A stretch of DNA of 64,000 nucleotides from Niallia sp. XMNu-256. GTDB lineage: Bacteria; Bacillota; Bacilli; Bacillales; Cytobacillaceae. Position 1 is the stretch's first letter. Each line of letters opens with the position of its first letter. The notes below the pieces were generated by a model that worked only from the letters and a program-made list of their open reading frames with translations, ran no database searches and was not told the DNA's origin. The stretch spans positions 1,528,501-1,592,500 of the forward strand of contig NZ_CP137636.1 in assembly GCF_036670015.1 (NCBI RefSeq), given 5' to 3'. Of this stretch, positions 7,752 to 17,064 are shown in pieces. The position numbers were made by a program, and so were the translations under genes.

Positions 7752-9983
7752 GTGGTGCCAATTGCTTGGAATGAGGAGAGCGGAACTCTCCATTTATACA
7801 ATAATCGAATGAGTTATCTTATTCAATTGGTTCATGGCAAGTATCCTGCCCATTTATACTGGGGAAAACGGGTTCAGACACTGCAGCCTTCTTCCATCTT
7901 ACAATTTAAAGGGAGAGCATTTTCACCATCAACTGAACCAGGGGATCCAGCATTTTCTTTAAACACACTGCCACAGGAATATCCAGCGTTTGGAAATGGG
8001 GATTTCCGGTCTCCTGCCTATCAACTTCGCTCTAAAGATGGGTCGACTGTTACGGAGTTTGTCTATGATTCCCATGAAATTATGAAGGGAAAGCCCCTTT
8101 TGAAGGGCCTGCCTGCTTCCTATGTTGAAGCTGATTCAGAAGCGGAAACACTAGTGATTACCATGGTCGATTCCATGCTGGGCATGGGGATGAATCTCTT
8201 TTATACGATTTACCATGATCTAGATGTTATTGCAAGATCCGTTTCCTTTGAAAACAGGGGCAGCCAAAATGTTGTGTTAGAAAAATGTATGAGCATGTCC
8301 GTTGATTTTCATCATTCTAATTGGGATTGGCTTCACCTTCATGGAACTTGGGCACGTGAGCGTCATATCGAACGGAAACCTTTACACCATGGGACTCAGT
8401 CGATCTCCTCCTCAAGGGGAGCAAGCAGCCATCAACAGAACCCTTTTCTAGCTCTCCTTTCTCAACATGCAAACGAAGAGGATGGGGAGGTTTACGGGTT
8501 TAGCTTGGTTTACAGCGGAAATTTCCAAGCAGATATAGAGGTAAATTCTTTTCAAACAACAAGAATCTCCATGGGAATCAATCCATTTAATTTTAGCTGG
8601 CTACTAAAGCCGGGAGAACAATTTCAGACACCAGAGACGTTAATGGTCTATTCTTCAGATGGACTTGGCGGAATGTCGAGAACCTACCATAAACTATTGA
8701 GGGAAAGGATCTGCCGAGGGGTTTATCGTGACAAAGCACGTCCCATTCTTATTAATAACTGGGAGGCAACCCGTTTTCATTTTAATGAAAAAAAATTAAA
8801 GGAAATCGCCGATGCTGGAAAAGATCTTGGGATTGAACTATTTGTACTGGATGACGGCTGGTTTGGGCATCGTGAAAATGATAAAAGTTCTCTTGGTGAT
8901 TGGTTTGTTAATAAGAAAAAACTCCCAAACGGTCTTGATGGATTGGCAGATTATGTAAGAAAAAAAGGCATGCAGTTTGGATTATGGGTTGAGCCGGAAA
9001 TGGTTTCGCCTGACAGTGATTTATATAGGAAGCATCCAGATTGGTGTATCCATGTACCTGGTCGGAGCCGAACGCTATCAAGAAATCAGTTAATTCTTGA
9101 TCTAAGCAGGGAAGAGGTATGTGATTATATCATTGGAATCCTCACTGAGCTTTTTAAAAGTACTACGATCTCCTATGTGAAGTGGGATATGAACCGAAAT
9201 ATGACCGAAGTGGGATCTGCCGCACTTCCCCCTGAAAGGCAAAAGGAAACCGCACACCGCTATATGCTTGGTTTGTATCGAATTTTAGAAACGTTGACAG
9301 GAAGATTTCCACAAATTTTATTTGAAAGCTGTTCAGGAGGAGGAGGGCGCTTTGACCCTGGCATGCTTTATTACATGCCGCAAACTTGGACGAGTGATAA
9401 TACAGATGCGGTCGAAAGGTTGAAAATCCAATATGGAACGAGCATCGTTTATCCTGCGATAACGATGGGGGCTCATGTTTCTGATGTTCCAAATCATCAG
9501 GTGGGAAGAACAACACCTCTTTTGATGAGATGTCATGTTGCAATGGCCGCAAATTTGGGATTTGAATTGAATATAGATAAACTAAGTACCGATGATAAAA
9601 AAGTGGTAAAGGAGCAAATTCATCTCTATCATCGGATAAAGGAACTGGTTTTCTTTGGGAACCTTTATAGGCTGTTAAGTCCTTTTGATGGAATGGATGC
9701 GGCTTGGATGTATGTGGCACAGAATCAGGAAAGAGCGGTTGTTTTTTATTTTAAAACCTTAGCCACTCCCAACCCGCCATTTCTCCGTCTTAAACTACAA
9801 GGACTAAATCCTTTGGAGAGGTACAGAATTAACGATGGCAAGTTAGAATACTTCGGTGACGAACTCATGAAAATGGGGTTAAATCTTCCACTGATCAAAA
9901 AGGATTTTTTTTCTTTTATTTTTTTGATTGAAGCTAAATCCCGTGCCTGTCACCACCCGAAAGAAGGAGTGCCGGGGAGATAA
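7752..9983 (+). CDS. Alpha-galactosidase, GH36
   Basis: About 743 residues, the normal length for bacterial GH36 enzymes. They release alpha-1,6-linked galactose from melibiose, raffinose and related sugars. There is an N-terminal beta-supersandwich, then a (beta/alpha)8 barrel with FVLDDGWFG, the nucleophile motif YVKWDMNR, ESCSGGGGRFDPGML and the acid/base segment TSDNTDAVERLKIQYG. No signal peptide is seen, so it is probably cytoplasmic. GTG 7752 is preferred: a G-run at 7740-7747 precedes it, and the protein then begins near the usual VPIAWN start. ATG 7728 is in frame but abuts its AAGGAAG. The last ~12 residues (ACHHPKEGVPGR) are encoded by a fragment of the dispersed repeat. No transporter or regulator gene is adjacent. 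Confidence 0.9.
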   Translation: MVPIAWNEESGTLHLYNNRMSYLIQLVHGKYPAHLYWGKRVQTLQPSSILQFKGRAFSPSTEPGDPAFSLNTLPQEYPAFGNGDFRSPAYQLRSKDGSTVTEFVYDSHEIMKGKPLLKGLPASYVEADSEAETLVITMVDSMLGMGMNLFYTIYHDLDVIARSVSFENRGSQNVVLEKCMSMSVDFHHSNWDWLHLHGTWARERHIERKPLHHGTQSISSSRGASSHQQNPFLALLSQHANEEDGEVYGFSLVYSGNFQADIEVNSFQTTRISMGINPFNFSWLLKPGEQFQTPETLMVYSSDGLGGMSRTYHKLLRERICRGVYRDKARPILINNWEATRFHFNEKKLKEIADAGKDLGIELFVLDDGWFGHRENDKSSLGDWFVNKKKLPNGLDGLADYVRKKGMQFGLWVEPEMVSPDSDLYRKHPDWCIHVPGRSRTLSRNQLILDLSREEVCDYIIGILTELFKSTTISYVKWDMNRNMTEVGSAALPPERQKETAHRYMLGLYRILETLTGRFPQILFESCSGGGGRFDPGMLYYMPQTWTSDNTDAVERLKIQYGTSIVYPAITMGAHVSDVPNHQVGRTTPLLMRCHVAMAANLGFELNIDKLSTDDKKVVKEQIHLYHRIKELVFFGNLYRLLSPFDGMDAAWMYVAQNQERAVVFYFKTLATPNPPFLRLKLQGLNPLERYRINDGKLEYFGDELMKMGLNLPLIKKDFFSFIFLIEAKSRACHHPKEGVPGR

Positions 9984-10092
9984 AAATAAAAAAGACCATA
10001 AAAATTGGTCTCTTCACTAGTTGTTTTCATATTTAGAGTTTTGATTTCAATAAATAATGTGAAAATGAAACGCGAACCGTCCCCAATGTTTC
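9946..10092 (+). repeat. Repeat element, internally deleted copy C
   Basis: Contains the CCTGTCACCACCCGAA segment of the repeat, then jumps to AAAGACCATAAAAATTGGTCTC and the right end (AAACGCGAACCGTCCCC). It overlaps the 3' end of the alpha-galactosidase gene and supplies its stop codon. Confidence 0.75.
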
Positions 10093-10196
10093 CTTAACGA
10101 ATGGTGCATGACCGAATTTCAGTCATGCTCATTTGCCATTTAAAGGGAAAGGTTTTTAGTAAAAATAGTGATGCTGAAAATGAACAAAGAGGGCAC

Positions 10197-10379
10197 TTAT
10201 CCAGCGTAAGATTGAGAGTGCAGATGAGCATTCATCGGATTTTTTAAATGAATCCATTGTTTCATTACTTGTTCTTTTGCGATTTTATATACTTCCTCTT
10301 CTGATTGATTTTTGTTAGCTATGACATTGGTTTGATAAATTTTATCTTGTAACGATACGTAAATTGTATATTGAACCAT
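10197..10379 (-). CDS. Small BA3454-family stress-response-like protein
   Basis: Sixty residues. The core YTIYVSLQDKIYQTNVIANK...EEEVYKIAKEQVMKQW matches the pattern I recall for BA3454-type small proteins of Bacillus (an extracytoplasmic-stress-associated family of unknown function). GGAGAGGA precedes the ATG. The C-terminal ~18 residues after KQW exceed the usual end and may be an extension. It stands alone between repeat fragments. Confidence 0.55.
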   Translation of the reverse strand: MVQYTIYVSLQDKIYQTNVIANKNQSEEEVYKIAKEQVMKQWIHLKNPMNAHLHSQSYAG

Positions 10380-10465
10380 ATTGATTCCTCTCCTTTTTTT
10401 AAGATGTTTTATTAATTTAATGATATAGGACGCATTTTGTGTGCTGATGGATTTTATGTAAAGGT

Positions 10466-10672
10466 TTAATAAAGTTCCTCTCCTTCTGTAAAGGAACTTT
10501 TCCCTATGCCTCTACTTTTTGAAATTCGCTGCCTTTCACCACCCGAAGTGATCCAAAGTTTGTTGAAATATGTAGATCTCTGGAACCTGTGAGAAAGTTG
10601 CTTTATGATACAAGTTCTAATTCCCGTAAATGATTTGAAGATGAAACGAGAGAACCGTCTCCCAATGTATCT
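10466..10672 (+). repeat. Repeat element, degenerate copy D
   Basis: Recognisable parts are CTTTCACCACCCGAAGTGA, TGTGAGAAAGTTGC and a decayed right end (AAACGAGAGAACCGTCTCCC). The left end and internal hairpin are lost. It abuts an LCP gene remnant, as copy G abuts the intact LCP gene at 42651. Confidence 0.65.
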
Positions 10673-10739
10673 ACCCATTGTTTCTAGTTCTTAAACTACT
10701 GAATTTCTAAATAAGCATTTTAGAAAGTTTGTACTTCCT

Positions 10740-10838
10740 CAGGCACAATTTAGTATAGACACCGTTTTTTTCTTGCCGCTATCCGTTTATTTTAATTTTG
10801 TTCTAGATTGTGACTGCTTTGGGAATAGTTTTCTTGAA
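10740..10838 (-). pseudogene. LCP-protein gene 3' remnant
   Basis: About 95 bases resemble positions 42735-42832, the 3' part of the LCP gene (shared TTGTTC..GATTGTGAC and TTGGG.ATAGTTTTCTTGAA). Only ~30 codons remain, with indels, so nothing functional is encoded. Confidence 0.65.
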
Positions 10839-10840
10839 GG

Positions 10841-11312
10841 TGTTAGGTTTATCTTTTTTCTCTCCTATTTCCGCACTAGCCACCGTTTCAGGAGGAAATA
10901 ATCCAATAGCACCTGTGACACCGAAAACAGCATCAGCACCTCCGATTTCTGCGAGACATACCAGTTGTCTCCTAAAACATAAACAAACCCCCTCTTATAA
11001 GGCTACTTTTTTAACTTTGACGCCATAGTACCTTTTCTTCTCCTTTTATTAGGTTTTTGGATTTTTATGTTAAATAGTATTCAAAAGGATCATGAAAAAT
11101 AATAAAGACGTCATTAGTAGTTCAAGACAATCAAATGGATATAATTTTAATATTCATTAAATTAAAAATATAATAATAATAGTTTAAGTGATTAATCTAT
11201 TTTTTTTCAATATTTAATCAACTAAAAACAGAGAAAGGCATTAATTATGCCAAGTAAAACTTTTTGTACAAAATCATTTCAAGGAAATAAAGTAATTATA
11301 AAGAGGTACAGG
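10841..11312 (-). pseudogene. Amidohydrolase gene 5' remnant plus its upstream region
   Basis: About 470 bases align closely with 38541-39034, covering the signal-peptide codons and ~330 bases of upstream DNA of the Tat-exported amidohydrolase. This copy lacks about 26 bases (the ACKIGG codons around 38656-38681) and carries other small changes, and the rest of the gene is absent. The direction is that of the parent gene (minus). A + strand frame at 10810-11028 over this stretch is only its antisense. Confidence 0.8.
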
Positions 11313-11315
11313 TTT

Positions 11316-11366
11316 GTCCATTCTTCTTCAGGCACAACACAATGTAGTAATAGACATCTTTTTCTC
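11316..11366 (-). pseudogene. Second LCP-gene fragment
   Basis: TTCTTCTTCAGG.ACAA and GTAGTAATAGAC resemble 42730-42760 in the LCP gene (codons for YYYIVPEEE). It lies on the far side of the amidohydrolase remnant from the longer LCP fragment. Short, so moderately certain. Confidence 0.45.
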
Positions 11367-11451
11367 ACTAAGATGTTCCTCTAACCCCGCAACAACAAAA
11401 AAGCTACGTTCTTCCTGCGCTTCCCTTGTTTCTACGAAAAATTAGTTGTAA

Positions 11452-11557
11452 TTTTGCAAATTGGCTTCACAATTATGCGAATATTATTACTTTTGCAACA
11501 TTAAGCGATCATTCGATCCCTTAATTACAAAGAATTAATGTTGGCATGATTCTTGCA
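11452..11557 (+). promoter_or_regulatory. Sigma-54 promoter P1 with upstream activator half-sites
   Basis: TTGGCATGATTCTTGCA at 11541-11557 fits the -24/-12 consensus, with GG and GC 12 bases apart. Upstream, TTTTGCAAA (11453), TATGCGAA (11475) and TTTTGCAA (11490) resemble sites upstream of the four other sigma-54 promoters here. It should drive etfB-etfA-acyl-CoA dehydrogenase under a sigma-54 activator, probably the one at 15443. Confidence 0.85.
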
Positions 11558-11655
11558 AATATATTAAGTGAGAGGGAGAGTGATTCGTTTACTATACTCC
11601 CTTAGTCAATTTTAATTTAAATAGACAGTATAAAAAGAAAAAAGGAGAGACGAAA

Positions 11656-12426
11656 ATGAACATCTACGTAATTATGAAACGTACATTTGATACGGAAGAA
11701 AAGATTGTGATTGAAAATGGAAACATCAAAAGCGATGGTGCGGAGTTTATTATTAATCCTTATGACGAGTACGCCATCGAGGAAGCGATATCTTTAAAGG
11801 AGAAGCACGGCGGCGAAGTAACAATCGTAACCTTTGGAGACGAAGAAGCGGAAAAAGAGCTTCGTACCGCTCTTGCCATGGGGGCTGATCAAGCGGCATT
11901 GATTGATGCTGAGGATCTTGAAGAAGCCGATCAATATACAACCGCTACGATTCTAGCAACCTATTTAAAAGATAAAAATCCAGATATTATTCTAGCAGGT
12001 AACGTAGCGGTTGACGGGGGTTCAGGTCAAGTAGGACCACGTGTAGCTGAGATTTTAGGGATTCCTCAAGTGACCGCAATTACGAGCCTAACGATTGAAG
12101 ATGGAAAAGCGTCGATGGTTCATGATGTGGAAGGAGACGAAGAAACGATTGAAGTGCCCCTTCCAGTTCTAGTAACGACTCAACAAGGGTTGAATGAACC
12201 GCGTTATCCATCGTTGCCAGGGATCATGAAAGCGAAGAAAAAACCACTAACAACCCTTGAATTAGACGACTTAGATTTAGAAGAAGAGGATGTAGAAGCC
12301 AAAACCGAAAAGGTTGCCATCTTCCTGCCAGCTAAGAAACAACAAGGAAAAGTACTGCAGGGGGAAGTAAACCAACAAGTCCAAGAGCTTGTGTCTTTAT
12401 TAAAATCAGAAGCAAAAGTCATTTAA
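11656..12426 (+). CDS. etfB: Electron transfer flavoprotein beta subunit, copy 1
   Basis: 256 residues, the normal EtfB length, beginning MNIYVIMKRTFDTEE. The ETF core motifs are visible, including IILAGNVAVDGGSGQVGPRVAE (nucleotide-binding face) and the LPVLVTTQQGLNEPRYPSL segment near the end, with the acyl-CoA-dehydrogenase recognition region around residues 190-200. With EtfA it takes electrons from acyl-CoA dehydrogenases to a membrane quinone reductase. It is first gene after promoter P1, with AAAGGAGAG before the ATG. It differs from the copy at 22926 in only about a dozen residues, and the last ~60 residues are identical. Confidence 0.93.
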   Translation: MNIYVIMKRTFDTEEKIVIENGNIKSDGAEFIINPYDEYAIEEAISLKEKHGGEVTIVTFGDEEAEKELRTALAMGADQAALIDAEDLEEADQYTTATILATYLKDKNPDIILAGNVAVDGGSGQVGPRVAEILGIPQVTAITSLTIEDGKASMVHDVEGDEETIEVPLPVLVTTQQGLNEPRYPSLPGIMKAKKKPLTTLELDDLDLEEEDVEAKTEKVAIFLPAKKQQGKVLQGEVNQQVQELVSLLKSEAKVI

Positions 12427-12441
12427 GGGAGGAGACTTAAT

Positions 12442-13416
12442 ATGGGGAAAAAAGTATTGGTTTTAGGTGATATTCGAGATGGAGCTGTAAGAAATGTCTC
12501 ATTTGAAGCGATTGCCGCTGCGAAATTAATTGCAGATGGTGAAGAGGTGGTGGCAGCTTTATTTGGAGAATCAATCGGTGAAGAAACCGCAAGCCTTTTC
12601 CACTATGGTGCAGATCGTGTGGTGAAGGTAGAACATCCAGATTTGAAAGGGTATACGACGGATGCTTACCAACAAGCGTTACTCCAAGTCATTGAAACTG
12701 AAAAGCCAGAGGGGTTAATTATGGGACATACCGCTCAAGGGAAAGATTTATCTCCAAGAATTGCGACAAAATTAAATGCCGGACTCGTTTCCGATGCTGT
12801 CGATATAGAAATTGAAGCTGGAGAAGCGAATTTCACCCGGCCGATTTATTCAGGAAAGGCGTTTGAAAAAGTTAAAATCAAGGATGGCCTGATTATGGTT
12901 ACCATCCGTCCTAACAACATTCCAGCACTTGAAAAAGATGAAACACGTTCAGGTGAGGTAAGCAAGATCGCAGTGGAGATTAGAGATCTTCGTACAACGA
13001 TTAAAGATATTGTCAAAAAAGCAACAGGTGGGATTGATTTATCTGAAGCGAAAATTATAGTTTCAGGTGGCCGCGGGATGAAGGATGCGGAGAATTTTCA
13101 ACTATTAGAAGATCTAGCCAATGTGTTAGGAGCGGCAGTGGGTGCGTCACGTGGGGCTTGTGATGCCGGATATTGCGACTATTCATTACAAATTGGCCAA
13201 ACTGGAAAAGTTGTGACTCCAGACTTATATATTGCCGTTGGGATTTCTGGGGCAATTCAACATCTAGCAGGGATGTCGAATTCAAAAGTGATTGTGGCAA
13301 TTAATAAGGATCCGGAAGCACCGATCTTTGATGTCGCTGATTATGGAATTGTGGGCGATTTATTTGAAGTAGTTCCTTTGTTGATTGAAGAAATGAAAGC
13401 TGTAGCAGTTGGTTGA
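12442..13416 (+). CDS. etfA: Electron transfer flavoprotein alpha subunit, copy 1
   Basis: 324 residues with the EtfA C-terminal FAD domain: IIVSGGRGMKDAENF, GAAVGASRGACDAGY, QIGQTGKVVTPDLYIAVGISGAIQH and INKDPEAPIFDVADYGIVGD. It forms the heterodimer with EtfB 15 bases upstream. The partner dehydrogenase follows 170 bp later. It is nearly identical to the copy at 23710 apart from scattered substitutions and the last residues. Confidence 0.93.
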   Translation: MGKKVLVLGDIRDGAVRNVSFEAIAAAKLIADGEEVVAALFGESIGEETASLFHYGADRVVKVEHPDLKGYTTDAYQQALLQVIETEKPEGLIMGHTAQGKDLSPRIATKLNAGLVSDAVDIEIEAGEANFTRPIYSGKAFEKVKIKDGLIMVTIRPNNIPALEKDETRSGEVSKIAVEIRDLRTTIKDIVKKATGGIDLSEAKIIVSGGRGMKDAENFQLLEDLANVLGAAVGASRGACDAGYCDYSLQIGQTGKVVTPDLYIAVGISGAIQHLAGMSNSKVIVAINKDPEAPIFDVADYGIVGDLFEVVPLLIEEMKAVAVG

Positions 13417-13586
13417 GTTAGGTAGTTGAATCAATAGATTTTAAAAGTATCAGTTGATGAGGTTTAGCTATCAGCGGATACCTCGGATATTTTAAAGGTA
13501 TTTATCGAGCAAGTGCAGGGATTATACCCAGGTGCAAATTTGACAGGCGAATTTGATGATCAATAAAAAAATTGGAGGAATTTTTG

Positions 13587-14798
13587 ATGATGAATTTTGA
13601 ATTAACTGAAGAACAACAAAGTGTACAAAAAATGGTGAGAAAGTTCGTGGATAAGGAAATTATCCCGTACATTCAGGAATGGGATCGCAAAGGGGAATTT
13701 CAACCTTCTATTTTGAAAAGATTAGCAGACTTACAGTTAATGGGGGTTTGTATCCCAGAGGAATATGGCGGTGCAGGCATGGATTATAATACACTTGCGA
13801 TTGTTTGTGCCGAATTAGAGCGAGGGGATACAGCGTATCGTACTGCCGTTTCGGTTCATACAGGTTTAAACAGTATGACGTTACTACAATGGGGGAATGA
13901 AGAACAAAAACAAAAGTACTTGGTACCTCAAGCAAAAGGTGAAAAGATTGGTGCGTTTGGTCTAACTGAACCAGATGCCGGAAGTGATGTAGCTGCCATG
14001 AAATCAACAGCACGAAGGGACGGAGACTCATATATTCTTAATGGTTCGAAAACGTGGATTTCCTTATGTGACTATGCTGATCATTTTATCATTTTTGCTA
14101 AAACGGATTTTGATGCTGCACATAGAGGAATTACCGCTTTTATCGTAGAACGCGACTTTCCAGGCGTATCAACAAGAGGCTTCACAGGCAAATTAGGAAT
14201 ACGTGCAGGTAATACAGGCGAAGTCTTTTTAAGTGATGTAAGAGTACCTGTAGAAAATCGACTTGGTGAAGAAGGCGAAGGGTTTAAAATTGCCATGGCT
14301 GCTCTGGATAATGGTCGTTTTACGGTTGCAGCAGGGGCTGTAGGGTTAATCGAAGCGAGCCTTGAGGCGAGTGTAAAATATTGTCATGAAAGAAAAACAT
14401 TTGGAAAAGAAATTGGAAAACACCAGCTTGTTCAACAAATGATTGCGAAAATGAGTGCTGATCTTGAAATTTCTAGCTTGCTTGTTTATAAGGCAGGTTG
14501 GTTGAAAAATCAAGGAAAACGTAACACAAGAGAAACGTCATTAGCAAAATGGATTACATGTAATGCTGCGTTTGAAGCTGCGAATGATGCTGTTCAAATC
14601 CATGGTGCTTATGGTTACTCTGATGAATATCCAGTTGAACGTTTCCTTCGAAATTCTAAAGCGCCGGTGATTTATGAGGGAACAAGAGAAGTTCATACGG
14701 TGATGCAAGGAGAATATGCACTTGGTTACCGTGAAGATAAACCGCTTAGAAAAATGTTGCCTGCATGGCCATTTGAAGAAGTTTCTTTACAAAAGTAG
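13587..14798 (+). CDS. Acyl-CoA dehydrogenase, glutaryl-CoA-dehydrogenase-like
   Basis: 403 residues, full-length acyl-CoA dehydrogenase with FGLTEPDAGSDVAAM (FAD/substrate loop), a HERKTFG arginine motif, QIHGAYGYSDEYP and the catalytic-base motif IYEGT. The segment ERGDTAYRTAVSVHTGL resembles the glutaryl-CoA dehydrogenase stretch where an Arg binds the distal carboxylate, and the tail TREVHTVMQGEYALG is also GCDH-like. This suggests a dicarboxyl-CoA substrate such as glutaryl- or pimeloyl-CoA, as expected after ring opening. That substrate call is inference. ATG 13587 follows GGAGGA; TTG 13572 is the longer alternative. It shares promoter P1 with its ETF. Confidence 0.85.
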   Translation: MMNFELTEEQQSVQKMVRKFVDKEIIPYIQEWDRKGEFQPSILKRLADLQLMGVCIPEEYGGAGMDYNTLAIVCAELERGDTAYRTAVSVHTGLNSMTLLQWGNEEQKQKYLVPQAKGEKIGAFGLTEPDAGSDVAAMKSTARRDGDSYILNGSKTWISLCDYADHFIIFAKTDFDAAHRGITAFIVERDFPGVSTRGFTGKLGIRAGNTGEVFLSDVRVPVENRLGEEGEGFKIAMAALDNGRFTVAAGAVGLIEASLEASVKYCHERKTFGKEIGKHQLVQQMIAKMSADLEISSLLVYKAGWLKNQGKRNTRETSLAKWITCNAAFEAANDAVQIHGAYGYSDEYPVERFLRNSKAPVIYEGTREVHTVMQGEYALGYREDKPLRKMLPAWPFEEVSLQK

Positions 14799-14825
14799 TT
14801 TACGAAGACAAACACATATGAAAAA

Positions 14826-14857
14826 AGACCATATCCGTGTGATATGGTCTTTTTTTG
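14826..14857 (+). terminator. Intrinsic terminator after the P1 operon
   Basis: AGACCATAT stem with ATATGGTCT and seven Ts. It closes the etfBA-dehydrogenase unit and separates it from the regulator pair. Confidence 0.9.
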
Positions 14858-15019
14858 CCGCTTTTTAGCAGGGGCTTACATATTTTTTGTTTAAAACAAT
14901 GAAAAAAATCATTTGCTGTTGAAATTGTGAACATTTTCTTTTATTTATTTGATTATTTGTTATATACTAATAATTAAGAAAATTTAGTAAAAAGGATTTG
15001 TTTATTAAGGGGGATCCAT

Positions 15020-15442
15020 ATGAGCTTACCTAGTTATGAATTATTTATTGGGCAAAGTGCTCGATTGCAGCGGATCTTTACAGAAGTTGACATAAAACAC
15101 TGTAAGGAATTAACAAAAGACTATAATCCGCTCTATCAGCAAAACGATATTGCTCTAAAGAATGAGGATAATAGGCCCATCGTTCCTGCGCTATTAGTAG
15201 AGGGGTTGGTCTCTCAAGTGATCACTGATAAACTTCCGGGAATTGCTTGTGTCTTATTACAAAAAGAATTGATCTATTATCATCCTGTCTATATTGGGGA
15301 TGAGATAACCGCAGAATTAACAATTATTGATATTGATCATGATAGAGAATGGGTGACGCAAAAGGTGAAATGTATAAATCAAAACGGAACCGAGGTTATT
15401 AAGGGACAAGTTGTCATTTATGTTACCGGGAAGGTGATTTAA
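15020..15442 (+). CDS. MaoC-like hot-dog protein, catalytic His missing
   Basis: 140 residues of the MaoC/R-hydratase hot-dog type. The hydratase motif D-x-N-P-x-H appears as DYNPLY, so the catalytic His is Tyr. It is probably not a working enoyl-CoA hydratase. The stop codon directly abuts the ATG of the sigma-54 activator, so the two are co-expressed. It could bind an acyl-CoA and help signalling, but that is speculative. No sigma-54 motif precedes it; AAGGGGGATC is the ribosome site. Confidence 0.7.
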   Translation: MSLPSYELFIGQSARLQRIFTEVDIKHCKELTKDYNPLYQQNDIALKNEDNRPIVPALLVEGLVSQVITDKLPGIACVLLQKELIYYHPVYIGDEITAELTIIDIDHDREWVTQKVKCINQNGTEVIKGQVVIYVTGKVI

Positions 15443-16747
15443 ATGGAGAAATTGATTCATGTAATTGACGATTGGGGATTTTTTGAAACAGATGCCAATG
15501 GAAGGTTGATTGACGTTAGCCCAGACTTTTGCGAGAATTTTTCAATCGATAAACACGATCTTTTAGGTCGTTCTTTTTATGATGTAGTACATGGGCTGTA
15601 TGGACGAAGGCGTAAGAAAGTTTTTTTTGGTGTGATCTCCGGAATCAATTGTATCATCCGAGTGACACAAAAAGGGGATCGAGAAGTATATCGAGTCATT
15701 GTTCGTGATGGCGATATCGAACATTATGAAATGGTATCTTTCATGAATACCATTGATTTACAAAAAATGAACAAAAAAAAGCCGCACCAAAATAAATATG
15801 AAATCGATGAAATCATTGGGAATAGTGAGGCCATGAAAAATGCAAAAGAATTAGCAACCCGAATCGCAACAAGTAGTTCAACTGTACTTTTGACAGGTGA
15901 AAGTGGAACAGGTAAGGAATTATTTGCTCAGGCGATTCATGGAATGAGTAAAAGGAAAAATAATCCCTTTGTCGCAGTAAACTGTGCCGCTATTCCTGGG
16001 GAATTATTTGAATCTGAGCTATTCGGCTATGAACCAGGAGCATTTAGTGGAGCCAGAAAGGACGGAAAACCTGGGAAAATTGAATTAGCCATGAATGGAA
16101 CCCTTTTCTTAGATGAGATTTCAGAACTTCCATATGATGCACAAGGAAAGCTACTTCGTGTCTTGCAGGAAAAAGAGGTTGAGCGCGTCGGAGGAACAGC
16201 TAGTAAACACATTGATGTTCGTATTATCGCTGCGACAAATCGTGATTTGGGCAAACTCGTTGAAGAAGGGAAATTTAGACAGGATTTATATTATCGCCTC
16301 TATGTTTTTGATTTAACCATCCCTTCTCTTCGTGAAAGACATGACGACATTTTGCCATTAGCTTATTATTTTATCGATTATTTTAATGATCGGTTTGATC
16401 TTGAAGTGAAGTATATTGACAGAAAGCTTCAAAAGTGGATGTTGAACTATGATTGGCCTGGAAACGTCCGTGAATTAAGAGCTGTTATTGAACGGGGAAT
16501 GAATATTGTCGAAGACGATACACTTTCGATGAGTGATCTTTATCTTACATCTCAGGCGCCGAATACCCCAACACACAAGAGAACCGTGTCTCTGCAAAGT
16601 TTAGAGGAAGAAGTAAGAGCGGCAGAGATCAGTGCCATTCAACGAGCTCTACAAGAGGCTAATGGGGACCGATCTTTAGCTGCTCAAAAATTAAAAATTC
16701 ATATTGCAAGCTTGTATCGTAAAATAGCCAAGTACAACTTGAAATAA
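15443..16747 (+). CDS. Sigma-54-dependent activator (PAS-AAA+-HTH)
   Basis: 434 residues. An N-terminal PAS domain (~1-105) is followed by the AAA+ domain (~125-355) with Walker A GESGTGKE, the sigma-54 loop as GAFSGA (consensus GAFTGA), Walker B TLFLDEI, and the YYRLYVF and [15 protein letters not shown] motifs. A Fis-type helix-turn-helix ends the protein ([20 protein letters not shown]). It should hydrolyse ATP to open sigma-54 promoters. Five such promoters with shared half-sites surround it, so it is the obvious regulator of this block. There is no receiver domain, so the PAS domain or a bound ligand probably gives the signal. Confidence 0.92.
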   Translation: MEKLIHVIDDWGFFETDANGRLIDVSPDFCENFSIDKHDLLGRSFYDVVHGLYGRRRKKVFFGVISGINCIIRVTQKGDREVYRVIVRDGDIEHYEMVSFMNTIDLQKMNKKKPHQNKYEIDEIIGNSEAMKNAKELATRIATSSSTVLLTGESGTGKELFAQAIHGMSKRKNNPFVAVNCAAIPGELFESELFGYEPGAFSGARKDGKPGKIELAMNGTLFLDEISELPYDAQGKLLRVLQEKEVERVGGTASKHIDVRIIAATNRDLGKLVEEGKFRQDLYYRLYVFDLTIPSLRERHDDILPLAYYFIDYFNDRFDLEVKYIDRKLQKWMLNYDWPGNVRELRAVIERGMNIVEDDTLSMSDLYLTSQAPNTPTHKRTVSLQSLEEEVRAAEISAIQRALQEANGDRSLAAQKLKIHIASLYRKIAKYNLK

Positions 16748-16753
16748 TGGTAG

Positions 16754-16780
16754 CACACTACTTAGTAGTGTGTTTTTTTT
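16754..16780 (+). terminator. Intrinsic terminator after the activator gene
   Basis: CACACTAC/GTAGTGTG stem followed by eight Ts just after the stop codon. Confidence 0.85.
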
Positions 16781-16835
16781 GTCAATTTTTAAATCTATAC
16801 GAAGGTCTCTTCGTTATGTAACCATCAGCGATAGT

Positions 16836-16941
16836 TATTTGCATTAAGGATTCTTAATTTTGCAAAAATTCTTAAATTTGCGAGATACATAAGAAAATAG
16901 TGCTTATATTACGAGGGATTTAGGTTGGCACAGAACTTGCA
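16836..16941 (+). promoter_or_regulatory. Sigma-54 promoter P2 with upstream half-sites
   Basis: TTGGCACAGAACTTGCA at 16925-16941 is a near-perfect -24/-12 element. ATTTGCATT (16837), TTTTGCAAAAA (16857) and ATTTGCGA (16875) lie 40-90 bases upstream. It drives the ring-degradation genes at 17065-22692. Confidence 0.9.
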
Positions 16942-17064
16942 ATATTAGAGAAGTGAAAGGGGGAAGGATAACCAAGCTGTGAGAAATGTACAAGGTAGCC
17001 TGATTGTATTAAAAATAACGGAAATCTTACAAGAAAAACAACAATGAAAATGGAGGAATGAAAA

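Noticed and set aside
9163-9720. 185-codon minus-strand frame
   Set aside because: Shadow of the alpha-galactosidase catalytic domain; no family features of its own.
10810-11028. 72-codon plus-strand frame
   Set aside because: It is antisense to the amidohydrolase remnant duplicated from 38.5-39.0 kb.
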